DNA from: Latrodectus hesperus
Lineage: Eukaryota > Arthropoda > Arachnida > Araneae > Theridiidae
Length of the DNA: 64,000 nt
Assembly: GCA_037975125.1 (NCBI GenBank)
Contig: CM075856.1
Span: 2,054,825 to 2,118,824, forward strand
Reading direction: 5' to 3'
Shown here: piece after piece, positions 1-17,198 of the stretch
How the letters are laid out: the number at the start of each line of letters is the position of its first letter
Numbering within the stretch: the first letter of the stretch is position 1
The notes under the pieces: model-generated
The model's database searches: none
Seen by the model: the letters and a program-made list of their open reading frames with translations, nothing else
What the model was told of the DNA's origin: nothing
Translations under genes and position numbers: made by a program

Positions 1-2489
1 TTGACGAAGTAGTAATAATCGTTTGGATACTGAAATGAACAGAAAAAGAAATTAGAATTGCATATGAGTATAGAATTGTGGTAAAAAAAGCATTTCTATT
101 TAGGATTTCAATTTTGGCGGGTCTCAAAATGTCTGCTGGAAGATATAGAAAACATATTAACAACCTCAACGTTTTCCGTACTTTTCTTCTTCTTGAAGTG
201 AAAGTATTTAGTTTTCCTTTCCTAATCACTAACCATGACCAAATGATGAGGACCACATCTCAGCTGGTATTCTTTTCCTAGTATTAGATCAGTGGAGTCT
301 TAGATATATACAGCGCATAGAACATTTTAGCCCATAGTTAAGTTACCACAAACTGCAAGCAACCCATTGTTTTGAATCACGTGTTATTGAAGAAGTTATT
401 CGAAGTTATCCATCTAAGCTGGCACATCTTCTTCACTCTATTCAGAATGTTGTTAGTCCCTACAAAATATAAAAGCGCAAAGATTTTGAATGCAGTGTTT
501 CTGATTACTTCAATGAAGATAAGATGGGATTGATTCTTTTGCCAGTTGTCTTTCCACAGCCAGAAACCACAATTATCACAGCTAGGAAGTAGGAGCAAGC
601 TTTTCTGAAAAAGCATTTGTCCACAGATTGTGATATTTTACTTTGGTATTCGGTGAGATTCTAAATCTCATGGCATTATATGAAATGTATAAACGTAAAA
701 AGTAGCCACAACAGACCCTGGCAGTATCGTCAAAAGAAATTTCTGTCCATCATAAAAGTGGTAATGAAAAGGTGGTGCACGTCACTCTCTTGACCTTAAG
801 AGAGTCTCTACCTAAATCATTGAAACAAAACTAATTCTCATTTTCTCATTTCATGTTCCGCTCAATGTCTCTTTACGGTTCGGAATTGCAGGAGAACAGA
901 GATTATTATGAAAACCAAATAATAACTTACAGTTAATCAAAGAAACCAATAGATGTAGTTTGATAACTACAGGTTGGAAATGGTCGTAAGGATGTATGGC
1001 ATCAAATGAGAAGACAACAGTGGATAAGAATAATACTAAAAATATTTATTTCCCACTCCATTCGAAAGAGAAAAAAATGGTACAAAAATATGAAAATATA
1101 TTGTACCTGAACAATAATCCCTTTCATGCAAAATAATCATGTTTCAAATGAAAATTAATTCTTATAAGTTCTGTAGCTTTTTTAAATATATCATCACCAC
1201 TTTTACTAAATGAATTAATTTATTTTGCTCAAAATCGTTCTACTTATTTTGTTATTTATAAGTATGTTTTCTTAATATCATAATTCTCCTTCCAAGTTTG
1301 AGATTTATCGGGTTTGAGATAATTATCAGGCAAAAGTAGTTTATTCTAAAACTTGACATAGAAAAATGAAATGGGTCCACTTTTTCAATTTCATGTAACT
1401 GATCTTGTCTACAATTTGATATAACTCGCTTGCCCAACAGAGGTTGTGGAAATAAACAGTCACAGGACGTAATAGCTTATGTTATTTCTGCTCCCAACCG
1501 TCCAATTTTTTTTTAAATAACAACAGAGCTTTCACTTACATATAATGTATATTTATAAATAAGAATGTTCATTCTTATCAAATAAATTTAGTGCGTTCTG
1601 TAATTTAATAAAAACAATGTAATATTTGACACATATAATACAAAAGTATAATACAATAGCATAATACAGAAGTAATATTTGAAAATTTTTATCACTTATT
1701 ATATTTACATATACTGATTAGAAAGCAATTTACAAAACGTTTTGCGAATACTTAATAACAAATAATAGAAAATTCATCTAATGAATTCATATAATATATA
1801 AACTTTCACGCATTTGTTAAATATTTCAAAACTCATAAAGAAATTCTCAAATTACATCAAAATTTGCAAATAAAATTGCATAATATGGACTTTTCTTGGA
1901 ATGCAAAGAGATTAATTTTAATGAATAGGCAATTATTAAGTGTATATTTTTTGATAAAAATACTTAAAAGTCATTAGATTCGGCATTCCTCTCATAATCA
2001 TTGGAAAATAGGAGCATAATCAAGAGCTTTGTTACTAAAAATTAAACACAAATATGATTCTAATTTTTACAAAATTTAAACCTAATGTTGAAAAATTTTT
2101 GACCAGTGACAAAGGATAAACTAAATTATGTATTTACCTTGTTTGCTCTTTCTCACAAAAATGCAAATTAACGAAAACATAAACACAATATAAATCGTAA
2201 ATGGTATATAATATTTTCGTTCTTAAAGTATTTTTAATGCCAAATCATAATATGTTTTCGTTTGTGCAGGCTTAGTTAAGACAAATTCTCAAAAAAACCA
2301 TTGAATTATAAAAAATTACATAAAAAAGATTTGGGAGCAAAATTGTTTTTAAATGAGGATAAACTTGATTTATGTCAAAAACACTATGAAATTATTGCAC
2401 CTCATTTATACAGCAAAGCATTTAAAATTATAGTGTCAAATAAAGGGCGTAAAAATTATAGAAATATAACTTATATTCATTAATAAATA
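1..2489. other. AT-rich stretch without a recognisable gene
   Basis: No open frame here resembles a known family and none exceeds about 80 codons. The first 1.5 kb is slightly less AT-rich than the rest but holds no tRNA-like box, transposase motif or long repeat that I can see. It is probably intergenic or intronic DNA, or transposon relics too decayed to name. Confidence 0.5.
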
Positions 2490-4274
2490 TACATTCCGGT
2501 CAAAAATTACACCGATAAAAGTCGACTGAAAAATTTTATAAATTGATAAATAGCTAATCTTTATATAATATTGTGTTCTTATAATTTCAAAATTAAATAA
2601 AACTTTAACTCTACATTGGTGCGTATATATATATATACTTACCAGAAAAGTCTGCGTACAAGCGCACAGTAAATATTCTAGAGCTAATAAAATTACATTA
2701 TACTGTCAAAATTAATTCAATTTTTATATAAAATACTTCTTTGACAACTCCTTAATTATCGGTAAAAACTTCAGAAAGATAGCATATATTGTTTCAAAGA
2801 ATAATGATAAATAAAAATTGCACAAAAAGCAAAAGTCAGGAAAAATTTGCGTATATATGAGAAAAAAATCTTTAAAAAATAACTTCGATAAACTGTCAAT
2901 TAATTTTTAATATCTTGTTAGAAAACCTTAATGTCTAGGAACCTCTTCCAATCTCTCAAGCATAGAGTAAACTAGTTTGGCGGTTTCCACAGATGAAATA
3001 TTTTATTCCATTCTTTCATAATTACTCTTTTCAACATATCTTTCGATGTTATATTAAGTTCCCACAAATCTTGAGTTCCAATAAGTCCCATAAATGTTTG
3101 ATCTATTTAATTCTGGCGATTGTGGAAGAGTATGCAACTCATTTTTGATACTGTACAACAACCAGAGCTTTACAATGTGGGCAATGTGTTTTGGATCTTG
3201 TTGAAACCAAAACGGCACAAATGCCGTATTATCTAATAAGCCAAATTCTGGAATTAGATATTTTTTGGCGGATTTTCTTATGTATATGGCAACCTCATTT
3301 TTATTACATCATACATATGGAGACCTATAAGAATTATGCAGAAAATTCTATTTTGGTTACCATAGTATTTACATCATCACGCACGTCACGATATGTCATC
3401 TTGGCAACATTTCTTCATCGCCAAACAAATTCAGAATTTGGAATCATGGATTATACGGTACCTGTGTCACCAAAAGTCATCACCAAGGTTCAAATCTTGT
3501 GCACTCTGTTTCAAAATTTCCTTTAATATGTATTTAGAAATCCCATATGATGTAATGAAGAGTGTATAAAAGTTAATCGACCTACTTCACTTTCTGCCAT
3601 GGATCCCGAAATCCTTAAGCCACCCCCATCATATTTATCTGTAGATACAAGATTTTTTGCTTTTCAAAAGCTGTTTCTTCACCTATTTACGCCCTTTGAT
3701 GCCAAAGATATGAAATCTGGTTTCATCAGACAATATTATTTTTTCCCAAAGAAGGTTTATTTGCATACTCACTGGCAAATTTTAAACATTTTTGTTTGTT
3801 GATATTTGAAGTATATGAATTTATGGCCATGATACACGGATTTTTTTCAGAATTTTTCTTATAGTATTTTCATGAAAATATTTTTTAAACCTTTTTCTAA
3901 TATCAATTACTATTTGAGATGCAGTAATCTTTGGAATTTAACGTACAGATTTCAAGATGCATCTCTTTTCTCGTAACGTCAGTTTAGATCTGCGGCCACT
4001 CTGATGGAATGAGATAACAGATTTCGATGACTTGTAACAACTGATCACTCTTTGGATGGAAGAATGAATTCTTCTAACTATTTTGCAAATTTTTCGAAGA
4101 ATTTTACCTTCATATTTTAGTCTTATGATGACTTTCCTTTCGTCCATAACAATCTCTTTTCCTTTAGAATCCATATTAAGTATACTTATTTGCAAGTACT
4201 AATGTATCACAGCAACCAATCAATATTTTTTATTCTAGTCTTTGTATTGCTACCGGAGTTAAAATGAGAATGTA
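2490..4274 (-). mobile_element. Degenerate Tc1-like DNA transposon
   Basis: A cut-and-paste transposon of the Tc1/mariner superfamily. It is recognised by the transposase remnant inside it, which reads on the minus strand. The proposed ends are a TA followed by CATTC at the left (2490) and the inverted GAATG followed by TA at the right (4274). TA duplication is the rule for this superfamily. Beyond those few bases the two ends match only loosely, so the boundaries are tentative. A size of about 1.8 kb is normal for a Tc1 element. Many stops and frameshifts show it is inactive. Confidence 0.55.
2928..4195 (-). pseudogene. Tc1-like transposase, broken
   Basis: Minus-strand remnant of a DD34E transposase. 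The N-terminal helix-turn-helix region (about 4174 down to 3940) is open and ends in the family's GRRSKLT-type motif. It is followed by a second helix-turn-helix part near 3830-3930. The first catalytic Asp lies in ILSDETRF (about 3715-3740), the second in QQDPKH (about 3190-3212), and the SPELN motif near 3100-3120 marks where the catalytic Glu region should follow. The C-terminal tail ending LERLEEVPRH stops at 2928. These motifs fall in several frames with internal stops, so no functional protein can be made. The family assignment is firm; the start is uncertain (4195 or 4174). Confidence 0.8.
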
Positions 4275-4382
4275 GTAAAAGTAAATTTATACGATATTTT
4301 ATTTTAAACTTTTAAACAAGCTCATGGAAGCTAAAAAATGGAGATTAATTTGCAAATGTCTTTGTAATTTGTACTTTGGCAA

Positions 4383-5139
<757 letters not shown>

Positions 5140-5960
5140 AATAATACATAGAACATTTGTAATAATGTATAAAGAACTTAAAAATATGCTCTTCCATACA
5201 ATATAGAACCTACTATTTTTGTCTAATATTTTGTGCAATGCGTTTATTTAAAAAACAAATGAATCAATTGTAATCACTCTTTATTCTAACAAGTTTACCA
5301 AAATAGCGACAATAAATTCACTTTAAAAATTTCGAAAATATATCATTTATGATAAAATTTATCAAAACAGTAAATAGATTTTCATTTAATTAAATGTAAA
5401 AATATCCTTGTTTAAATACAATATTCCTAAAGTGAAAAAAAATTTCTTAAGAATTTCTAAAATATTTTTCTGACCTAAAATAATATACAAAATACATATA
5501 AAATTAAATTTTAATTACATTAGATAACTTCGATGTAAAGTAATTTTGAATAGATTCTTTTATAAATAAAATTAATCAAAGATATATCATTAAAAACAAT
5601 TGTATTTTAAATATTTTCAAATAAATAGTCGGTGATATTAGAGTACTTAGTGGGAGAAAATTTGCACGAGAGAAAAATATTTCAATATATGACTTTATTT
5701 ACTTTATAAAAGTACCCAATTTTAGTACTCCTCAAATGATAAACCTCTAACATTCATTTCATGACGTCATACTATTACGTCATGGAATGTTTATACATTG
5801 TTACTCAATGTGTCACTTCAATACTAAATGTTTCTATTTAAATGCATAGTAATATAAAAGTTGTGCTCGTATGTTACAAGCAAAATACACCAATAATTCA
5901 ACTTCAAGGTAATTTGCAATTTAATAATAAAATATATTTTATTGCACTAATAAAAATCTG
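5140..5960 (+). repeat. Diverged duplicated block, copy 1 (promoter-like)
   Basis: This block aligns collinearly, with many gaps, to 8110-8640. Shared landmarks in the same order are TTTTAAATA-TTTTCAAATAAA (about 5606), TATGACTTTATT (about 5688), TTTCTATTTA followed by a TATAAAA-type box (about 5830-5860), and CAATAATTCAACTT (about 5890). The conserved order implies an old duplication rather than chance. The repeat type is unknown: it could be duplicated gene upstream regions or an unnamed transposon. Confidence 0.5.
5845..5915 (+). promoter_or_regulatory. Candidate TATA promoter and first-exon donor
   Basis: A TATAAAAG sequence near 5853 is followed about 30-55 bases later by a stretch ending TTCAAG then GTAATTT, which fits a splice donor. 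The paralogous block at 8.5 kb keeps the TATA-like element but lacks the GT donor. No downstream coding exon could be recognised, so this is inference from spacing and conservation only. Confidence 0.25.
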
Positions 5961-6239
5961 ATATAAAATATCTCTTCAGTTTAACAGCATAATTCTATGT
6001 CATAATAAAATAACTTATGAATCAGTATTTCTTCAGTAACATTAATCAGAAAGAAAAAGAGGAATTAAATTAGAAATCTAAATATATTAATTTCTATAAT
6101 GGATACTGTTTAGTCATTATAGAATCCTAAATTTTAGTTATAATGCCTCTTCTAAAGGGACAAGTAATAACAAATTACTGAAATAAAGGAATAGGTTTGT
6201 TTTAAAGTTCATTTCTAATTTACTAATATATGCAGGGAA

Positions 6240-6510
6240 GCCGCCCAACCAGTCTAGTGGTCAGCGTGCCTGACTACGGATAGAGAGGTTCTGGGTTTGA
6301 ATCCGTTTCGGGTATGGGTTGTTCTTTCACTCTCTCCATGTCCTTTCCTTGTCTGAATGAGGTGTGAATGGTTGCCTACCCTATAAACTAATACCTATGG
6401 CATGTGTGTACTGAGGAAGTCGGACTCCACACCGTATTACGGTTCAGTTAAAAAAGTGGAGCAGCGCACCCCATATTGCCAAACCAGCTGGAACAAGACA
6501 GCAACAACTA
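6240..6510 (+). mobile_element. tRNA-derived SINE, family A
   Basis: The 5' head carries Pol III promoter-like boxes: an A-box-like TAGTGGTCAGCG region and a B-box-like GGGTTTGAATCC. A body with a TCTCTCCATGTCCTTTCCTTG segment, GGTTGCCTACCCTATAAAC and AGGAAGTCGGACTCCACACC follows. The 3' end is a short (CAA)n-like tail. It aligns along its length to copies at 16.1, 18.4 and 42.4 kb. A clear target duplication was not found here. Confidence 0.85.
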
Positions 6511-7151
6511 CAATACTGGGATCTGTGGAATATAGGTATACTCTGAACCATATAGAGCAGCGCTATTTTTCAATATAAACTGTAGTATCGCTTTTACAGT
6601 CTAACAATAAATTTACGAATTAAAATATTTGTTATTCACAAATTATTTTACATAAAGACCCAAAACTATCTAAGTAAAAACACTGTTGAGATACAAGAAT
6701 TGATGTTTGCCAAAATGTTTGTAATCAATGTCATGTTTGTTGAGGTAAAACAATTAATGATTTCTCAGATAGCAAAATTTTCGTCAATTATTGCTTTTAC
6801 TATGTATACGAAATGCAAATTTTTTTTATTCATTCTGCACATTTATAAGTTTTACTTAATTAGTAAAGCTGATTTAATTCTGCAACAAATAAATTAATTT
6901 TTACAGCCGCCATTTCTTTGTGAAAAGAGCTTCTTCCTATTAAGACGGCTATTAACAACACAATTTTTTATCACACAATATAGAATCTTTTTAGCTTTAA
7001 ATAACTGCGCGCGTGCAAAGGAACTTTTACTAAACATGACTAATAAGAACCATATAAAAATTTACATTCTGCTATTTTTATTGGAGCGTGTTTATTGACT
7101 TTTATAACAAATAAATTTTCCTTCTGTATTTAACTGTTTCGTGCTGTAATT
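6511..7151. other. AT-rich stretch, nothing recognised
   Basis: Only short, unrecognisable open frames such as 6700-6897 occur, with hydrophobic low-complexity composition and no family resemblance. Confidence 0.45.
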
Positions 7152-7775
<624 letters not shown>

Positions 7776-7777
7776 TG

Positions 7778-7939
<162 letters not shown>

Positions 7940-8109
7940 TTTAACTTTAATTTCGTATATTTTACAACATTCAATATTTTCATTTTTACTCCGTCTTTTT
8001 TGTATTCTGATATGTTTTAATTTACATTTCATTGAAAACTTTTAATTTCTCTAAAAATATTTTTTGGTTTCTGCCCTTCTAGTGACTTTTAAACTTATGT
8101 CTGAAATGT

Positions 8110-8532
8110 CTTTACAACTTCAGTTAAAATACAACATTCCAATGGTGTAAAGAACTTTAAGCGATTTCTGTTCATAATAAAACTAAATTAAATACTTTTA
8201 AATGATATCCGCATATAAAAAATGTTTTTTTTCAAGAAGATATTTATTTTAAATTTTTATTTTAAATACTTTCAAATAAAATGTCAGAAAAGCATTGTGA
8301 TATTATGAACAATGTATTCGAAAAAAATAATAAATACATATAAGCAAAAAATATTTCTGAATATGTGACTTTATTAAGCCATTAAACAGCGTTTCCAAAA
8401 TCTCTCTCTAATAACAAAATATAATCACACTATTAATCAGTGATATCATCTATTTTTTGATATATTCTGCTTTTTGCTATACATAAACGCTAATATTTCT
8501 ATTTATGTGTATAAAAAGTCAGGGTGTGTGTA

Positions 8533-8581
<49 letters not shown>

Positions 8582-8640
8582 GCATAAACTATATATACCA
8601 TTAATTCAACTTGCACTAAAATAAATAAATATTAAAATTT
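8110..8640 (+). repeat. Diverged duplicated block, copy 2
   Basis: Partner of 5140-5960. It keeps TATTTTAAATACTTTCAAATAAA, TATGTGACTTTATT, a TTTCTATTTATGTGTATAAAAAG box (about 8492-8515) and ACCATTAATTCAACTT (about 8598). An (AT)n run has expanded at 8532-8578 between the TATA-like element and the last landmark. Confidence 0.5.
8532..8578. repeat. (AT)n microsatellite
   Basis: About 47 bp of AT dinucleotides with one AC interruption, inside the duplicated block. Confidence 0.95.
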
Positions 8641-8733
8641 TCCATTTTAAAAGCATTATAAAACATTATAACGATATGTGTTATAAATTAATTTTTCTTC
8701 TTTTACTTAGATTAGAGAAAACTTAGCTTTTAA

Positions 8734-8734
<1 letters not shown>

Positions 8735-8768
<34 letters not shown>
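8735..8768. repeat. (AT)n microsatellite
   Basis: About 34 bp of AT dinucleotides. Confidence 0.95.
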
Positions 8769-8772
<4 letters not shown>

Positions 8773-11036
8773 AGTCGATGAATTAATCAATATTTTCCTG
8801 TAAGTATTGCGAAAATGAAATTTATATAATGTTAAATTTTTTTTAATTTTACAATATTTTATGTAATTAACTACTCATAAAACTATGTGGAATCAAAAAA
8901 GCTTTTGTCAGACTGTAAAAATGAACGATGTTATAAAACAAGGAATTTTTCAACATTTAGCCTTTTATTTTAAACACGCATCGAAAACGATCCGTAATGG
9001 CACCGAAGTTAAAGAAATTATAAAATTTATTTATTTTTATTTATAAAAATTTTTTAGAAAAAAGAAATTATTTTTATTTATAACTTTTTAACTCTCATTT
9101 TTAAAACATACTGGACTTTCACTCGTTCTATTAGCAATCAACAATTATAAATTTTATTGAAATATATACTGCAGAAATGAAAACATTATTTTTTTTGCAA
9201 TTCCTTTCATTTTTTAAATAACAGAAAAATATTCATAGCATAAATTACTTTGTAAATAACACACATTTCTCAGTGAAAACAGCATGTAAAATTTGGTCAG
9301 TTACATCACTCGCTTTTTACTGTGCAACGAATTTTTTATTGTTTTATTTCCTTTTTCAGCATAAATTTTGATTAATATATTTTTATTCGGTAAGGGCAAT
9401 TTTAATGTGTTTTTTTAAATTTATACTGCAATAAAAATGATTAAATTGCTGTAAAATATTTCCCTCGCAAAAAATTTGTGTATCTCCTCTATTTGTCAAT
9501 CAAAAAGCACACAAATTTAAGCTACTGTAAATCATTCAATTTTCATCTTTTCAACAGTGAATCGTTTCTTTCATCAATCTTAGCTAATTTTTAGAGGCTG
9601 CGTAAGTTCTTCTTTGCAATAATCTGTATGTTGGTTTCAACGATTCATATAAGCCAAATTTGCTTACCTTATTTTAAGCACTTTTCTGTAAGTACAATTA
9701 CATTTCAGGAAACAGACGTTAAACTGGATATATATAAGTATTTATGTATATGTATATAGGTAAAAGTACTTGAATTCACAGCTATATCTGCCTCTAAGTG
9801 GTATGATCCAGTTTTTTCTAATAAAAATTCAAATTTTAAACCATCGAATTGCCTCATAAAGCGATGTAAAATAAAGAGGACAGGAATAATCTGCATACTC
9901 TTAATGGATTTTGAATTCTCTTATCTACGTCGTCTTCTCCAGCTCATATCCATTAAGTAGTAGTCATAAAGTAGTCACCTCCAGCGTGTAAACAAGTAGT
10001 AGACGGTGGACTCATTAGCTTAAAATTATGAATTCTATTTCATTGAATTCATTAAGGTAAATGTCGATCGCCCCTATCGGCTTACATCACTGCAACCGCA
10101 CTCAGTAACCTTGTAACGTGATCAGTTCCACTCCGTGACTAAACTGTCACATTTGATCCTAATCAACTACACTTGGCTGATTTTTACTCAGCTACACTGA
10201 TTTGCATTTGGCGTGAAATCTCGGAGTCATTAATGCTGTTTATAAATTATGCAAAACATTGTAGTCTGAAAGATAATAGTTTTAAAAGATCACTTCTCAA
10301 CCAGTAGTGGCAACTTCATTGCAAATTAATAAAAGAATTATGGTTTGGCACACCAAAACTTAAACGTTTGTTCTTACTTTTTCATTAAATAATGATTTTA
10401 GAGAGTTTTTGTTAGCGATGTGATTAGTCATTCATGGTCAATCTATTATTATTAGATGTGGTTAGATAATATATGTTTCTTAATAAAAATCAGATACATT
10501 TTTGACAGATGGTATAGTATACTTCTAATTATCTTACAATCAATTATGAAACACTTACATTATCCAACTGTTTGTATACCACATATTTTACTTTTACTAC
10601 TTTGATCTAAGTTCAGAGTTAAATACACATTTATTCTGATCATATATCAATCAATTTCTCTGTATTATTAAAACAAAATCAAGTATTGGTTCGCCAAAAC
10701 CTAACTGCTTTCTGTTTTTGTAATTTCAGATTTTTTTTTTTAATTTTCTCTTTATTTTTGACATTTTACTTATATTAAGATAACTTTATTTTGATTGATT
10801 TCGTTTGTCTGTTGCTCCAGAATCATTTTTTTACAGTCAAGAATTCAGGATTTTTCACTTAAAATGGAATTTCAAACAATAAAAACCAAGAAGGAAGATA
10901 GGATTTTAACCCATGAATTGCTGAACCAAAAGCCCGCTCGGTAAATACACTTGCTATTTTACTTTATCATCGTGTATTAGGTAGTCGAATAACCGAAATT
11001 TGCCTCAAGCCTGCCAGGACACTTTTTATTGACCTT
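8769..11036. other. AT-rich stretch, nothing recognised
   Basis: No family-like open frame, tRNA box or tandem structure is visible. The part at 9930-10230 is less AT-rich but I could not assign it. Confidence 0.45.
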
Positions 11037-11049
11037 AACTTTTTACTGT

Positions 11050-11308
11050 AACTATCTAGAATGAGATGGGCAGGCCACCTCATGAGAATGAGTACAAAGA
11101 GAACGCCAATAAAGGTCTTCAACATCACCTTTTTCTGTAGTAGACCAAGAGAAAGACCCAAAAAGAGATGGAAGGACTGCCTGGAAGAAGACTTCAACAT
11201 ACTTAAAGTCAAGAGCTGGAGGTTGATTTCTAGAAAAGGGGCGGAATGGCAGAGACTTCTGAAGAAGGCTAAGGCCCACAAAGGGCTGTCGTACCAATGC
11301 TGATGATG
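11050..11308 (+). pseudogene. RTE-like LINE 3' fragment with target duplication
   Basis: A 259-bp LINE tail that reads RMRWAGHLMRMSTKR, then RPKKRWKDCLEEDFNILKV and EWQRLLKKAKAHKGLS, then stops. These are the last domain motifs of RTE-like pol proteins. It is flanked by near-identical 13-mers AACTTTTTACTGT (11037-11049) and AACTTTTTATTGT (11309-11321), a plausible target-site duplication with one mismatch. The 3' end is a short (GAT)n tail. It is a severely 5'-truncated insertion, closely related to the copy ending at 7.77 kb. Confidence 0.85.
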
Positions 11309-11321
11309 AACTTTTTATTGT

Positions 11322-12016
11322 TCTTTACTTACAATTTAGGATTTCAAAGTATTTTAAATAATATTTAACAGTAGGTTTAAGAGGAAAAGGCTATAGGTTT
11401 GATATTAGCCTTAATTGAATAAATGTAAAAGTTGTGTTATTGCCTCTTGCTTAAATGAATGCTTAGGAATCAACATGATTTGTACTTTTGTTGAAACGTA
11501 TATTCACCACTACTTACGAAATTATTTCTCGGATGGATTTAAGCAATTAATATTGAAAATAAAACCTTACAGTAGCTTTCATCTGCTTCGCAGTGTTAAA
11601 TTCTACGATTTGTATGCATAGAAATAATAAAATAAGTTTTTATTTAGCTTATTCAATCACTTAGATTAATTTACATATTTCTGATCCAGTGCTACTTATT
11701 TTCAGAGATTTTACATATTCAAAATCATACAATTAAGAACCTGTACATATTTTCAGGAATTTGGAAGCAATCATACCTCAACAACAGAAGTTTCAATAAG
11801 CTCAACGTTTACATATGGTTAATAAGGCACTTCACCAGGCTAACGAAATATTACTTCGTACAGTGTTTTAAGAATTAATTTTAAGCGCAAAGTTTGTTGA
11901 AAACGGCAGAAATCGCCAAGTTGGAGACAACTTCGGTAACATTTGAGACCTAGCAGTTTTCCTGATCTAGATGTTTCTATACCTATAAATTTTTAGAATG
12001 ATTCTCGACATTGCTG
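11322..12016. other. AT-rich stretch, nothing recognised
   Basis: One 68-codon open frame (11415-11621) is present but resembles no family. Confidence 0.4.
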
Positions 12017-12026
12017 AAAAGAAATT

Positions 12027-12422
12027 GTTGTTGTTACTAATGACACTTGGACAAGCCAAGATCGCTATGCCTTGGCTATGTGAATTTAAGTCCATTGGGA
12101 GCGTCTTTCGTTTAATCAGAGCACCATGAAGGTGAAAGTACGACTTTTGCTCTTTAAATCCTCTGATAGATGGCAGCACCAGAGGATCTACTCCCTCAAT
12201 TTTGGCATTGATCTGAAAGGGAAATAAGTTTCTCCAGACCATTGCACCCATGGTAACTGTTCAACGACCGACACAGGACTTTCGATTCCACAGATTTAAC
12301 GAGCACGTATATCGCATGTACTCTGTGGGTTTTTGGTGGCATTGGGAATCGAACCCCACCCTTCCTGATGGAAGACCGATATCTTATCCACTAGGCTACC
12401 ACGGCCCTTAAAGAAAGACCCC
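12027..12422 (-). mobile_element. tRNA-derived SINE, family C
   Basis: In sense orientation (from 12422 down) it has an A-box-like GTAGCCTAGTGGATAAG, a B-box GGTTCGATTCC, a body of about 300 bp and an (AAC)n tail. The 10-mer AAAAGAAATT occurs at 12017-12026 and 12423-12432 and fits a target duplication. Two collinear blocks of the body, near 12276-12304 and 12098-12157, match the 5' leader of the jockey-type LINE at 62073-62099 and 62184-62254. The open frame on the same strand (11967-12251) lies in the SINE body and is not a gene. Confidence 0.8.
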
Positions 12423-12906
12423 AAAAGAAATTAAGTTCAGTAATTAGTCTCTCTGATTGATTTGCGTCGAATTGGATGTGTGTTGGGAGCACTTTAGTCA
12501 GAAATATAATAGCACGCGCATGTTATATTGCGGTATACAACTTTCTTGTATTGAAAGAGGAATGCTTTCCTGATTAATAAAATTGACATTTTATTATTGC
12601 CCTTATTTATTTCAATAAATATCTTTTGTTCTGTCTGGGGAAGATCTTTCAATCCGAGTATCCTAAACTCGCAACAATTTATGTGTCCCTAACATATTTA
12701 AATCTAAATAAAATCATTATGAAAAAGTACACTGGTATCATATTTTATAACCTGATATTATCAAACTTAAAAATTAATGATAAAAAAATCATTTAAAAAG
12801 TTGCTTATAATCATTTGACTCTTTCACTCCACAAATGAAATGAGTGTTTTTTGCGTCATAAGTTTCATTCATTTTGAGAAAAAAAGAAAAAAAATACTTT
12901 TTTTTG

Positions 12907-12982
12907 CAACCGCGGGCACTTGGGGAACGAATCCTATGGCACAACAAGGCCAGAAACTGCTACTCATTTGTCGTTACCCAAT
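12907..12982 (-). mobile_element. SINE family B, 3' fragment
   Basis: A short piece containing GGCACAACAAGGCCAGAAAC and CTACTCATTTGTCGTTACCC, which match the same part of the full copies at 34.1 and 58.7 kb. The tRNA-like head is absent. Confidence 0.8.
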
Positions 12983-15863
<2,881 letters not shown>

Positions 15864-16077
15864 TATATACTTTAAAACGTTTTTGAAGAAACTATTACAT
15901 ATATATTTTCGTAAAAAATTTTAGAGAAAATTAAATTAATACATTTTTAATTTCTTAAAAATTCCTTACTAATTTTTTGAAATGTTTTATTTTAACAAAT
16001 TTAAATAAATATATATTGATGTTTTCTTTCAAAAAACAGAAAGGGAAAGTTTGGTACTATTTTAATTCATTCATTGT

Positions 16078-16336
16078 CGTGTGCCAGCTAGGAGCAACAT
16101 AGGGTGCACTGCTCCACTTTTCCAACTGAACCATATTTTTGGTGTGGAGTCCGACTTCCTCAGTACACACATGCTATAGGGACCCGTTTATAGGGTAGGC
16201 AACCATTCACACCTCATTCATACAAGGAAAGGACAAAGACAGGATAGATAGAGAGAGAAAGTACATCCATGCCCGAACCGGGATTCGAACCCAGAACCTC
16301 CTTATCCACAGTCAGGACAAGATTGGTCGGCGTGTT
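16078..16336 (-). mobile_element. tRNA-derived SINE, family A
   Basis: Reverse-oriented copy: the B-box appears as GGGATTCGAACCC near 16280, and the body has the reverse complements of the CCTACCCTATAAACGGG and GAAGTCGGACTCCACACC segments seen in the 42.4 kb copy. The tail end is near 16078. No certain target duplication was found. Confidence 0.85.
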
Positions 16337-16636
16337 ATTTAAATAAATAAGTATTTATATTTCTCTCTAAAATGTTCTTAATTGACTTAAATAAGGATGT
16401 ATTAACACATGTATATTTTCTAAGAGACTATTAAGGGAATTAAATGAAATGTACATTATGTTTCTTAAGAAAAATAAAATTATTTAATATATTTTAAGAG
16501 AATTTATAAAATATATTTATATATGATTTTTTAAACACAACTTTTCTTGGGTGATTTTAAAAATATATATACATATAAATGCCCTTGAAAAAAAATAACT
16601 TTTCAGATATTTAAATAAATGTATAAAGTTTCACTT

Positions 16637-16840
16637 TTAGAAAATTTGTTGTAAGTACTTGCTACCCTCAAAAGACGTATATGTGTGGTTTCTAAAATTA
16701 TTTTTGAGTAAATTTTTGTCTCGAAAGTTAGAATTTTCATTGCCATTACCAGAAGCATCACTTTCTTCATGAGAGTTCTCTAATTCATTGTCACTTTCAT
16801 CAGATAACTTATCTACTTCAGTTTCCTCATTGCTTTCCAC
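16637..16840 (-). other. Isolated acidic open frame, unassigned
   Basis: A 67-codon minus-strand frame whose first half is very acidic, with many Glu, Asp and Ser residues (for example EETEVDKLSDESDNELE), followed by a basic, Asn-rich end. Acidic N-termini of this kind occur in some DNA-transposon proteins such as piggyBac, but no diagnostic motif is present. It could equally be chance. I do not assign a function. Confidence 0.2.
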
Positions 16841-17198
16841 GTCTACTTCAAAGAGAACTTTTGTTCTTGTTGTTTCTATAGTTACGAAACTGTCAAAAGT
16901 TATAGCTAAAAATGGAGACTGCGCAGTAGACTGAGCAGATAATTTGAGCCTACTACGCTAATGGAAGCTAAGAAAAATAACACATTGATCACAGAATTCA
17001 AACAAATTAACTCAAGGTAATTTGAAGTTTTAATAAAATAGACAATTCTGGAGTGTTTTTTTTTTTTTTGAAGGTCTGAACAGTTAAAACCTAAATTTAT
17101 GCGAACTCACTTCAAAGTGTTAATACAACTGTATAAATACATTTAGTTGGCAATATTTGTAATACACACACAAGCATTTGTTTCTTAATCATTTAAAC

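Noticed and set aside
11967..12251. 94-codon minus-strand frame
   Set aside because: It lies within the SINE body and tail; no family resemblance.
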